Source: Symbiodinium natans (taxonomy: Eukaryota; Sar; Dinophyceae; Suessiales; Symbiodiniaceae). Taken from it: 64,000 nucleotides of DNA. Where the stretch lies: positions 46,001 to 110,000 of the forward strand of contig CAJNDS010000126.1 in assembly GCA_905221605.1 (NCBI GenBank), given 5' to 3'. How positions within the stretch are numbered: the first letter of the stretch is position 1; each line of letters opens with the position of its first letter. Made by a program: the position numbers and the translations under genes. Below the pieces are notes generated by a model, which was not told where the DNA came from, searched no databases, and was given only the letters and a program-made list of their open reading frames with translations. Shown here in pieces: positions 51,601 to 63,900 of the stretch.

Positions 51601-54600
51601 CCGTTCAAAGGATCTGCTTGTTGGATCCTCCTTGGGGTGGGTCTGTTTAGGTGACTAAAGAAAGCTCTTTGTCCCCCTGACCCCCACGAGCTCCTGAACC
51701 TGTAAATCCCGAAGTGCCTGAGCCCGAACCCCCAAATCCTTAAACCCTAAACCCAGCAAGCCCCCAAATCCTTAACCCTAAACCCAACAAGGCCTGAAAC
51801 TCACCCCCCCGAGCCCTCAAACCCCAAACCCTTTCGTATTCAACCCGAAACCCCAAGCCCAAGCCACAAACCCGAACCCTAAGCGCCTTCCATATCCTAG
51901 GCACTTCATCCCCAAACCGTAAACATCCCCCACACCCTAAGAAGATTTTGATCCCAGACCCTAAACCCTACACCCTGAACCCTAAACCCTAAACCCTAAA
52001 CCCAAAGCCCCCAAAGCTCGACGAGCAGAACAGGTGGCGCCCCGGCCGGGTTGGACCGCGCAGCAGCCCTGGACGACCGTTTGGGGGTTTAGCTGGGACT
52101 CTATTTTAGCTAGGGTTCAGGGTTTAGGGTTTAGGGGTTAGGGGTTAGGGTTTAGGGTTACCTGGGACTCGATTTACCTGCAGATTAGTAGTAACCACCC
52201 TTGATTTGTAGGTAGAACCCATAAAACTGTAGGCAAAGAAGGTCCCAGGTAGGGCTTGTTGCTTATTGCGGTTTGGGGGCTTATTGTTTGGGTTGGGAAT
52301 ATATGGGCATCTCCCCAAATGTATCCCATTTATCCCAAATACTTTAGAAGCCCTTAAAGGGACCCCCAAAAGGGTACCCTGTTTTCCAAAACCCGCATGT
52401 TGGTCCATCCATGGAGGCTCTTGGGTTTGATGTGGGGGCTTTGGATTGTGCCGATTGCGGCCGACCCAGGCCGTTTCTGCTGAGAAGCGACGAGCGCAGC
52501 GAGGCGGGCAGCGCTTGGGGTGGCTTTCGTACAGGGCCGCGGAACCGTGCAACTCGAAGACCCTAAACACTAAGCCCTAAACCCGTAAGCCTGTAAACCC
52601 TCAATCTAAACCCTATAAACCCTAAACCCTAAACTCTAGGGGGTCCTGCAACTGCGTGCTGGGTTTACAGCCCAGCCTTTTCGGCAGTAGGGTTGAGGTG
52701 TAGCGCGCGCATGTTCCCAAGACCAACATACCACAAAAAGGAAGCGTGTAAGCAGTAAGTTCAGCGTTCCGAGGTTTAGAGTTTAGAGTTCAGGGTTCAG
52801 GGTGTAGGGTTTAGGGTTTCGGTACGCCCCGTGTTTGCCTCAAAAAGGCGTTTGCGCCGGGGCGCCCTATGCGTCACAGCTTGTCACCAATGAGAGGTCG
52901 CGATTGTGCTGTTGCCCTAAACCTTGAACCCGAAACCCTAAACCCCACTCCAAGAAATACAAAACCCTCTAGCCTAAACCCGAAGCCCTGAAGCTTCCAA
53001 GCCCCAAACTCGCAGCCCTGAAGCCTGTTCTGTTTTGGGAATCTGCTTGAAACAAGGTCTACTGCCCGGACCCCTGGGAGGATCCAAGAGGTAGCTCCCT
53101 TGAAGGGTTCCTAAGACTGACCCAAGCGTAGGATGGGGGGACTATTTGGGTTTAGGGTTTAGGGTTTAGGGTTCAGCATCTCAAGTTCAAGCATTCACTA
53201 GTCAAGAAATTATTACTCCAGAAAAATACCCACCCGCCCGAAGAATCCCACAACATTAAGAAAATTTTTCACTTATGGAACGACCTTGCCCAGTAAAAAA
53301 ATGACCTTGCCCAGTAAAAATGACCTTGCCCAGTAAAAAGATGACCTTGCCCAGTAAAAGAATGACCTTGCCCAGTTAAAAAATGACCTTGCCCAGTAAA
53401 AAAATGACCTTGCCCAGTAAAAAATGACCTTGCCCAGTAAAAAAATGACCTTGCCCAGTAAAAAAATGACCTTGCCCAGTAAAAAAATGACCTTGCCCAG
53501 TAAAAAAATGACCTTGCCCAGTAAAAAATACCTTGCCCAAAAAAAAATGACCTTGCCCAGTAATGACCTTGCCCAGTAAAAAAATGACCTTGCCCAGTAA
53601 AAAAATGACCTTGCCCAGTAAAAAAATGACCTTGCCCAGTAAAAAGATGACCTTGCCCAGTAAAAAGATGACCTTGCCCAGTAACATTTTTACTGGGCAA
53701 GGTCATTTTTTTACTGGGCAAGGTCGTTTTTTTGGACGAAACGACCTTGCCCAGTAAAATAGTGACCTTGCCCAGTAAAAAAATGACCTTGCCCAGTAAA
53801 AAATGACCTTGCCCAGTAAAAAAATGACCTTGCCCAGTAACTCCTTAACATTGAAATTATATATGAAAGAGAGGTTTAGGGTTTAGGGTTTAGGGTTTAG
53901 GGTTTCTTCTTTTTGGATCCTCCCAGGGGTCTGGGTGTAAGCCCGAGTTCCCACGATCGTGCATTAAATTCCCAAAACGCCAAAGCCCGGGCTTAGGGTG
54001 AAAGGCTTGGGGCACAAACAAAGCCCTAAACCCGCTAAACCCTAAACCCTAAGCCCCCCTAAACCCTCAACCCTCAACCCTCAAAGCCTGAAGAGAAAGA
54101 GACTCACTCAGCAGGTCGTGGTGCGCCTTTTGGACTTCGAGGCCACACGGCATTTGTGGTTGGTAGCCCTCGAGGTTTTGGGGTTCAAGGGGTTTAGGGT
54201 TTGAGGGTTTAGCGATTAGGGTTCAGGGTTTGGGGGGGTTGGACGGCTTGAGGTTTTAGGGGTTTAGGGTGTGGCTTGGGGGATTCAGGTGTAGAGTTTA
54301 TAAGTCTTAGACAACAGCATGAGTGGGACGTTCAGGGCGTTGTTCATTGTGTTTGGCTTGTGTTTTGGGCTTCGTGTGGCTTCCTGATTCTGCTGCTTGG
54401 GCCCTAAACCCCAAACCCTAAACCCTAAAAACCCTAAGAAACACAAAACCCTTAACCCTAAAACCGAACTCTATGCTATAGACCCCATACACGATTAGGG
54501 TTTAGGGTTGAGGGTTTGGGCTTTAAGGTCCTACACCCTAAAGACCCTACCCTAAATCCTAACCTCTACACCCTCAATCCCCAAACCCTACTCTAAAGTT

Positions 54601-57600
54601 GCGTTACAAGGGTCCTACACGTTAAACCCCCTAAACTCCCAAAACCCTAAACACTCAAACCCCTAAACAATCAAACCCCCTAAGCCCTACCCCAAACGCG
54701 CCGATGGCCCCCGCGTTGATGGCTTCATCCCCGATTGGCAGCTGTGTGCCCTTGCCCTTCCAGCCACGGACGCCATCGAGGCCACGGTCTCCATGGTGCA
54801 GGCCGCAACGAAAATTGCCAAGGTCTGGCGTGGGTGTGTTGGACGCCGCGAAGTATTCAAGCGGTCGCTGACTCGGTGTTCGACACCAGCGACCAAGACT
54901 TACTATGACCAGCCCTGAAAGTCAGATTTGACTCCTGGCCCTCTGTGATCGGAGTGAAGTTTCGTATGCCTGTTGTGGCAACTTCCCTGCTTAGTATAAT
55001 TGGAGTGATTCAATTCGGTGATTCAATTCACGACTTGTACAGACGTCCACTCCCGTGCATAGCACATGATGCAGCAGGACGATACCTATGGTGTTGCGTC
55101 GCGAGTTACACCGACACCACACCCCGCGTGTCACAAACTACCCCAAAAATGCACCCTACACCCTAAAACCCCAAAACCCCTAAACCCTCAAACCCCCAAA
55201 CCTTACTCCAAACATTGCGTTACTAGGACCCAGAGTAGGCCCTTATTCCCTTTTGTGAGGGTTTAGGTTCCCTTATATGCCCCTTCAAACCAAAACGGGT
55301 AGCCTGTTTACTCCCAGGTTCCTCTTGGGTCTAGTCAAACCCCTACACCCTCAAACCCTCGAACCCTCAAACCCTCAAGCCCTCCAGCCCTCCGGCCCTC
55401 AAGCCCTCAAGCCCTCAAGCCCTCAAGCCCTCAAACCCTAAACCCTAAACCCTACTTCAAGCAGTTGGGTGATCATGAGGAGCACAGCCGTCGGTGCCGC
55501 TGCCGCCACGGGCGGGCGCCGATCACGCTGAGCCGGGGAGCCTGGATGAGTTTAGGGGTTTAGGGTTTAGGGTTTAGGGGTTCAGGGGTTAGGGGTTAGG
55601 GTTAGGGGTTAGGGGTTCCCTCAGAGGTCCTAAGTCCCAAACCCTAAACCTACTAAACAGTAATTTAGGAGCCTCCGGCTCAGGCCGCCGACCCAAGAGG
55701 CCCGAAACCTCTCAACCCCAAAAGCCGGAAATTGTTGTTACCCTAAAGCCTAAACGCTAAACTCTACACCCTAAACCTTAAACCTCTAAACCAGGGATCC
55801 TGCGAAATCTGGCACGATGTGCCGTGGTCCCTAAGCTAAGCTGCAAGCCCAGTCGAGTCGGTCAGGACAGTGTGGAGGGCTGCGGTGTGGCGGGGGGGCG
55901 CGGCTGCGGGGGGTGGTGAGGGGGGGTGGGGTGGGTGGGGAGGTGGGGGGGGGGGGGTTGGGAGGGTGGGGGGGGTGGGGTTGCCAAGGAGCCCCTACCC
56001 ATCCCTACCCCCTGTGGTGAACCGCCTATGGTCGATGCGTTTGCGTCGTGCGGGTGGCGCGGTCCTCCATGAAAAAATTGTGCACCGACCGCCCACCACC
56101 GCCCCCCACCCCCCGCGTTTTAAGGCTTTTGGGAGGGGGAGGGTTCCCTCCCCCAAAACGATCCAACACGCCGCCAGGGTCGGCGGACCCTAAACCCTAA
56201 AGGTCTAAACCCTAAACCCTAAATAAACCCTAAACCCTAAACCCTAAACCCTAAACCCCAAACCCCAAACCCTAAACCCTAAACCCTAAACCCTAAACCC
56301 TAAACCCTAAACCCTAAGCTGAACCCTAAAGCCTGAACTCCCTGAGTCCCGCAACCCTCGAACAGGGCACCCAGCTTTGGGCGCTCACGCGTGCGGTTTT
56401 GGACGTTTGGTTTAGAAACCCTAACCCCTAGAGCCTAGACCCTAGACCCTAGACCCTACACCCTACACCTGAACCGTTTAGGGTTTATCGGCTTGCAGCA
56501 GAGACCCCTCGGAGGATCCAAAAAGGAGAACCCTCAAATAGGGTTTAGGGTTTAGGGTTTAGGGTTTAGGGCCTATACTACTATTGGGTCATTCTTGGGA
56601 GCCCTTACCGGGATCTACTTGTTCGATCCTCCCAGGGCCTGGGAAAATGATTGGCCCTCTGTGATGGAACCGCGCATTTGGTTGCTATGGAGCCGCGTGT
56701 TTTGGGTACCACAACCAGAGAGGAATATAGAGAACTGCTCAGCTCAACTAGCGTCTAGGGTCCAGGCTTTAGGCTTCAGGTCGAAGGTCGGCAGTTTCAA
56801 CTAGTTTAGGGTTTAGGGTTTAGGGTTTAGGGTTTAGGGTTTAGGGTTTAGGGTTTAGGGTTTAGGGTTTAGGGTTTAGGGTTTAGGGTTTAGGGTTTAG
56901 GGTTTAGGGTTTAGGGTTTAGGGTTTAGGGTTTAGGGTTTAGGGTACTTGATGACGGCTGGCCCCTGAAACCACCGAGCTGGAAATCGAGACAGGAGCCC
57001 CTCGAAGGGCACATTGAGCTTGTGTGTACAGAGAGAACGTCACGCTTCTAGCCTTGCCACCTGTCAGGTGTTCGGAATTACTTTTCGGCCCCCTTGTTTT
57101 CTGAGCCCCTTAGAGCTCTTAAGTCCCGAGGTAAGATTTGCCAAAAGGGCACTTCTACCCGAACCTGCTTCATGGCACTTCGAAGGTTAAGCCTTTGAGG
57201 TTTGAGGGTTTAAGGTTCAGCTTTGGGGTTTCGGTGCTATGGCTATGTTCAAAGTATGCCAGTCGTCGTTCCCCCGGCCACTGCGAGCTTGGAAACCCCA
57301 AACCTCCCTCAACCTCAAGCCCTCAACTATGCAAACGGGCGTCCAAGCAATCAACATCAGTGTGCTCTGCAAGCAGAATCGTCACAGGTCAGTTGCGGCA
57401 GGCGTTCTTTTGCAGGACATGTTCCTGGGCATGCGAGGAGTGAAAGTGTCTACGCAGCATGCCAATGCTGAGCAATCCTGGCAGATGATGACTGCACCTT
57501 GCAGAGGCCGATGTACCTAAACCCTAAACCCTGTGAAGCCGTTGATAGAACTCCAAGGGTTCTAGCGTACAGGCTCCCGACAACTTACAGAAAATCTCTG

Positions 57601-57939
57601 AGCCCAAGCCCCAAACCGCCCTCAAACCCTGAACCCTAAACCCTAAACCCTTTACCCTAAACCCTAAACCCTAAACCCTAAACCCTAAACCCTAAACCCT
57701 AAACCCTAAACCCTAAACCCTAACTTCAAGCGACCTGCCAGTGCTGCGAGGCCCGGCGAACTTCATCTGCCAAGTTTTCCTGGAGCACGAGGGTGGCATC
57801 ATGAGGTCGGCACACATGGCAGGGGCTCGGGGCTTCCCGGTTTAGGGTTTAGGGTTTAGGGTTTAGGGTTTAGGGTTTAGGGTTTAGGGTTGAGGGGTTA
57901 GGGTTTAGGGTTTAGGATTGAGGGTTGAGGGTTTAGGGT

Positions 57940-57978
<39 letters not shown>

Positions 57979-60900
57979 GGTTGTTGTTTTAACTAGGGGT
58001 GCTACGTACCCATTGCCCAAGCGCGGGTGCGTCATCCCGCAAAGTGGAGCTACTTGGAGGTTCAAGGTACTTACTAACCAATTATAACTGTACTTATTAA
58101 CCTATGGTAACTGTACTTATAACTAGGGGTTTAGGGTTTAGGGTTTAGGGTTTAGGGTAACTGTACTTACAACTGTACTTATAACCATATTAGGGCACTT
58201 AAGGGGCTTATAAGTGGGTTATAAGTACAGTTATGATTGCTTGATAAGTACCATGAACCACCAAGTAGGTCCACCTGAATATCTGGCGTCCTCTTCGCAT
58301 GTGAGCTGGCGTCAACATTACCTGTTCATGGCCTTTTATGGCACATATGAATGTGGGGCACTTCCCAAAAGAGGGGTACGCATTCTAGACCCCAAATAGA
58401 GTAGAATCCCATTAAAGGCACCCCCCCCCCCCCCCCAAAAAAAAAAAAAAAAACAAGTACTCCTATTTTCGGAAGCCCCGGCCTGACGGTCCAGAGGTTT
58501 TCAAAGAACGAAATGCGCCAGCGGGAAACGATTGCTGAGGAAGGCTGGCACGCTCAACGACCCAGACCACTGGGAGGATCCAAAAAATCGATCCCTTTAA
58601 GGGTTCCTAAAAAAGGGCCCACTAGTAGTATAATAGGGTACTACTAGGGGGCTCTATTTTTTTGGATGCTCTCAATGACCCAGAGTTGCTTTGGCTGCTT
58701 CGGCGCAAGCAATGTGGGCGGTCGCGCGTCGTGATGGGGCGACGCCCGTGCCGAAGGGGCGCACCAAAAGGTGATGGGGTCTGCGCGGCATGCCTCGAAA
58801 AGCTGGCCTCGAACCAGCGCCGCGCGGCCTGCGGCACGAGTCAGCGGACGCTACGGCAGAAGAGTGAGCGTCTGAAGGCATGGCTTGACTGAAGACCATC
58901 AGAGTACGGTGGTCACATGGGGACATGATGCCAACATGAATAGTGCATGATAGGTTCAAGCGGTGGTTGGACAGTCGGACACTGAGTTGGCCCCCACGGG
59001 CTTTGCAGGAGGTGCCCTAAACAAAAACCCTAACTAAACCCTAAACCCTAACCTGGTTCTTTTTAAATGTTCGAATTGGGGGTTTGAGCTTTCGGGTTCA
59101 GGGTTTTGGGTGCTTGTAAGAAGTATAGGGTTGACGTGACTATCACCGAACCTCTAAACATTAACTTAAGCCCCAAAGAACTCGACCATTCGACTACAAG
59201 CTTGATGATGACGACGCCCACCAGAACCCTCCAACGCTGGAATGCTATGGCATGGTCGGCTGGAGCACCATAACGTTTTAAGCGTTTAAAGCCTTTTAGG
59301 GTTTGTGGTTCAGGGTTTCGGGTTTAGGGTATTTTTATAACCTGAAATCCGACACCCCTCAAACCTGAGAGCCCAAAATCACTCAATCTTCGCAGGCCTC
59401 AACACCTGAATCCTCAAGCCCTGAAAACCTTTAAGACCTTGAACGCATGTGCAACCCTGACGCCTCAACAGCCCCGAAAGAACAAAACCCTGAAAGCGTT
59501 GCAACCTTAACATCCCTAGACCCTGCTAAGTTCGTTAGCCTGAACCCATGTACCTCAAAACCTAAGCCATAGAAGGCCCCTAAGCCCTAAACCCTAAAAA
59601 GCCTTAAGCCTTTTGACCACAAGCCCCCGAAGAACCTTTACACAACCCTGGGGGCCCTAACCCTCCTCAAGGGGCCATGGCAACCGACCCAGCCCCTTGA
59701 ATGACCGCAAGCTCGAATTAAACCCTAAAAGCCCTAAACCCTAAACCCTAAACCCTAAACCCTAAACCCTAAACCCTAAACCCTAAACCCTAAACCCTAA
59801 ACCCGAACCCTATAAGCCCCGGCTCTGCCAGACTCGACTCGGAGGGCGTGGCCCGATTCCAGGCCATGCGCCAGCTTGGGCCCCAGACCCGGGGGCTCTT
59901 ATGGCTTTTTAGGGTTTAGGGTTTAGGGTTTAGGGTTTAGGGCTTTTAGGACGTAGAGTTTAGGGTTTAGGGTTTAGGGTTTAGGGTTTAGGGTTTAGGG
60001 TTTAGGGTTTAGGGTTTAGGGTTTGGGGTTTAGGGTTTAGGGTTTAGGGTTACGGGGTTTTCCCCATTTGTGCGGATACACGGAGCTGCAGGTCCCAACT
60101 TTTCTTGTTTGGTCTCACTGGCGTTAACTGGCACAGAGTAGCCTGTAGTTCATTCTTGTTCGTCGGGAGCTCTAGGGTTTAGGGTTTAGGGTTTAGGGTT
60201 TAGGGTTTAGGGTTTAGGGTTTAGGGTTTAGGGTTTAGGGTTTAGGGTTTAGGCTCTGTCATACTCGTTGGATAAGATCTTCTGGGACTCTGTGGGTGGG
60301 TGGGTGCTTCTCCATCAGATGATGAAAATGCTCGACAAGTGAAAGTTAGCGCACGAGCTCTCACGGCTTGCACGTGTAGCGAATGAGTTTAGGGTTCTTA
60401 GGGCGTTTAGGGCGTTTACGGCTTAAAAGGGCTTTGGAGTGTTTGGGCCTTTTTGGGGTTTTCGGGCTTTGAGGGGCTTGAGCGCTGTTTCGGGAAAGTC
60501 TAGCCGCTAGCCTTCAAACCCTGCAAGCCCACACGCCCCTAGGCCCCTAAACTTGAGCTTAGGGTTTAGGGTTTAAGGTTTAGGGGCAGGGTTCTGCAAT
60601 GTAACCCTATCCCTAAACCCTATATAAAACCTAAACCCTAAACCCTAAACCCTAAACCCTAAACCCTAAACCCTAAACCCTAAACCCTAAACCCTAAACC
60701 CTAAACCCTAAACCCTAAACCCAAAGCGAAGAGGATCATCGTGGGCCTCCTCGAGCGGCGCCAGCGCCTGCAGCAGCGTCGCCTGGATGAGGAGCCTCGG
60801 GAGAGCTCTTCAGGGTTTAGGGTTTGGGGTTTAGGGTTTAGGGTTCAGGGTTTGGGGTTTAGGGTTTGGGGTTTAGGGTTTGGGGTTTAGGGCTTGGGGC

Positions 60901-63900
60901 TTGGGGTTTGGGGTTTGTGTTTGGGGTTTGTGTTTGGGGTTTAGGCTTTGGGGTTTAGGGCTTTGGGGTTTGGGGTTTAGGGTTCAGGGTTTGGGGTTTA
61001 GGGTTTGGGGTTTAGAGTTTGGGATTTGGGGTTTGGTTTGGGGTATAGGGTTTAGGGTTTGGTGTCCCCGGGGTTTATAGTGCTTTTGCCCTTTGTTGTG
61101 GACTAAAGCGTACCCTGACTGTGATACGGTTGCTGGGTTACCCTAATGAGCCCTACAAGAGCCCCATGCCCGCCGGGAAGCCCTAAGCCCTAAACCCTGA
61201 ACCCTAAACCCTAAACCCTAGGGGAGGGGGGGGGGGGGGGGGGGCTTGTCGCTACAGGCTCCCAAGTCGGGCATAGGGCTTAGGGCAAAGAACGCCAGGG
61301 TTTTCGAGTCTAAGGTTTTAGGGTTTAGGGTTTGGGGTTTAGGGTTTAGGGTTTGGGGTTTAGGGTTTAGGGTTTTAGGGTTCTGCGGTTTGACTCGGGT
61401 TTTGAGCAGGTTGAGGATCGAGAGTAGAGGTTGCGGGGTGGGAGCGGTGGGGAGGCTACTATGCCCAAATATGTCCGAATACGTGTCGGCCGCGTCCTTC
61501 ATGTTTTTTTGTATTACAAGTTCATGTGGATTGTATTTTGATGCTGGCCTTTGTGGGTTTGGTGGGGGTTTCGGGTGTCGAGCTTTCAGGACCTCAGCAA
61601 CGACGTGGAGAAGGATGTGCACTCGAAGCAAGCGCTTGCCAACGCCCGCCCAGCCTGATTGCCACTTGCTAAGCCCAGCATCCTAGATTTTTGACCCCAA
61701 CCCCACCCCCCCAAGCCTCAAACCTTAAATTTGGGATGTTCACCCCTATACTAACAGTCCATAGGGATTGCAGTACCCCCTATGATTATCCCTATGAAGG
61801 ACTGCTAGTATAAGGTTGAACATCCCAACCCTAAACCCTAAAATGCCTGCTTGGGGCTTCCCCAGGCCCAGATCCTATCAGAGAGAATCAAACACCACAA
61901 GCCTTCATCCCTAGTTCCCGAAGGCAGACACAACTGAATATGTCAAAGGCGCTGCCGTTGTTTAAAAGGTTTGCCCTAACTAAGCCCTTCCCCCCAACAA
62001 GCAAGGAACACTTGTCCTGGCACTCAGGATGCACACGTGCCAAGCAAGTGCAACGGTTTAGGATTCAGACGTGGGGGTTTACTGGACCTCAGTAGCTGAG
62101 TAGGAAACCTTTAAGGGCATTATGTATCCGCACCATAGTTGAAAGGTTAGCTGTTTTGGCCCCGGGTACTCAAGCAACTAGGGGACCGGACCATGAACGA
62201 AGGTTACGTCATGGACCCCTAAACCCTAAACCCGAAACCCTAAACCCTAAACCCTGAACACTTCTTAAGCGGCTGAGCCAGATCCTGAACCTTTGCGATG
62301 AGTTCGCTCCTCCCTTAAGTCTAGAGATCCCAGCGTCAAAGCCCTAAACCCTAAACCCTAAAACACGGGGGGGGGGGGGGGGGGTGCGCGATTTTCGCTG
62401 CCTTCAGGCTCGACCTAAACCCTGAGCCCTAAACCCTAAACCCTAAACCCTAAACCCTAAACCCTAAACCCTAAACCCTAAACCCTAAACCCTAGATCCT
62501 AAGCCTTGACCCCCTAAACCGAAGCCAGGTCACCAACCTACCGAGTCCTGACCGGCCCGGGCCCTGGGAACTGCAAAGGGGGTTTAGTGGGTTTAGGGGG
62601 TTTAGTGGGTTTAGTGGGTTTAGGGGGTTTAGTGGGTTTAGGGGGTTTAGGGGGTTTAGGGGGTTTAGGGGGTTTAGGGCGTTTAGGGGGTTTAGGGGGT
62701 TTAGAGGGTTTAGGGGGTTTAGGGGGTTTAGGGGGTTTAGGGGGTTTAGGGGGTTTTAGGGGGTTTAGGGGGTTTAGGGGGGTTTAGGGTTTAGGGTTTA
62801 GGGTTTAGGGTTTACGGGTTCGGGTTTGAGTGCAGGCGAGGGTCGGGTCCGTGGGTTCATAGGCTAGGTATCCAAGGACGGCGCCGGGCCTAGGGGTGTA
62901 GCTTCTCTCAGCCCTAAACCCTGAACCCTAAACCCGAAACCCTAAACCCTAAGTCCAGGGCTTCATGCGGCTTTTGGGAGCTTCGGGGGGGCGAGTTGCA
63001 TGAGCTGGGGTTTTAAGGAGAGCTTGAGGGGTTTCAGGGCCGGGGGTTTGGGATGCCTAGGGTTGAGGCGCCTTGTAGGGTTTGGGGGCTAAACCCTAAC
63101 CCTAAGACTTAAGCCCTAAACCCTAAACCCTAAACCCTAAACCCTATGAGGAGGGTGACAAGGACTCGGGTTCGAAGCCACAGAGAAGCTGGAGCGTTGC
63201 AGTGTCTAGGGTTTAGGGTTTAGGGTTTAGGGTTTAGGGTTTAGGGTTTAGGGTTTAGGGTTTACGGTTTAGGGTTTTTAGTTTTTAGGGTTTAGGGTTT
63301 AGGGTCTTCGGGTTTGGCACTTTTTGCATCCACTGATACATACTTTGTGTAGTAAGGGGGGGGGGGGGGGTCTTGGGATGTTCTCCCTTATACTAACAGT
63401 CCTGACTAGGGACTTTAGTACCCCCTATGATACTCCCGATTAAGGGCTGTTAGTATAAGGGGGAACATCCCAAGGGGGGCGGGGGCCCCCTAACCCTAAA
63501 CCCTAAACCCTAAACCCTAAACCCTAAACCCTAAACCCTAAACCCTAAACCCTAAACCCTAAACCCTAAACCCTAAACCCTAATCCCTCACTTCAGGACT
63601 ACCTCCAACAAAGACATCGGGGACATGAATGAGATCAAGAGCATCAACGAGATCGCGGAGATCCGGGGATTCGTGTTTGGGCTTTAGGGAACCCGAAACC
63701 CTACACCCCAAACCCTAAACCCTAAACCCTAAACCCTAAACCCTAAACCCTAAACCCTAAACCCTAAACCCTAAACCCTAAACCCTAAACTGCCCTAAAC
63801 CCTTAAATCCCTAAACCCTGAACTGCCCTATACCCTTAAAGAGCTTTAGGATGACGGCCTGAAGGCGCATGGTTAGGTAGGTGTACATATACCGTAACTC

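Larger units (their letters stand above)
51148..54114. repeat. Gene 2 intron: degenerate CCCTAAA, MITE-like repeats, minisatellite
   Basis: GGATCC-family repeats at 51559-51648, 53068-53150 and 53912-53940; degenerate CCCTAAA at 51715-52010 and 52560-52640; TTTAGGG 52110-52160 and 53880-53905; minisatellite 53279-53850. 52170-52560 is non-array sequence with a minus-strand open frame lacking coding features. Confidence 0.75.
57429..59844. repeat. Gene 2 introns: arrays and palindrome copy 2
   Basis: CCCTAAA 57610-57722; TTTAGGG/TTGAGGG 57839-57985; palindrome 58052-58266; C/A run 58421-58453; GGATCC-family 58562-58675; CCCTAAA 59719-59805. 59070-59700 holds degenerate CCCTAAA and unique sequence. 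Confidence 0.8.

Noticed and set aside
52145-52570. 141-codon minus-strand ORF
   Set aside because: Ends run into telomere-like DNA, no coding signature, and no agreement with the plus-strand gene layout.
53269-53757. 150- and 103-codon ORFs with repeating TGQGHFF units
   Set aside because: Both strands are open because the unit is 21 bp, a multiple of three.
54687-54896. 69-codon minus-strand ORF
   Set aside because: The plus strand at the same place carries a better, IQ-like coding signal that fits neighbouring exon phases.
60880-61080. GFRVWGLGF-type ORFs, also at 61246 and 62587
   Set aside because: Direct translations of TTTGGGG/TTTAGGG arrays.
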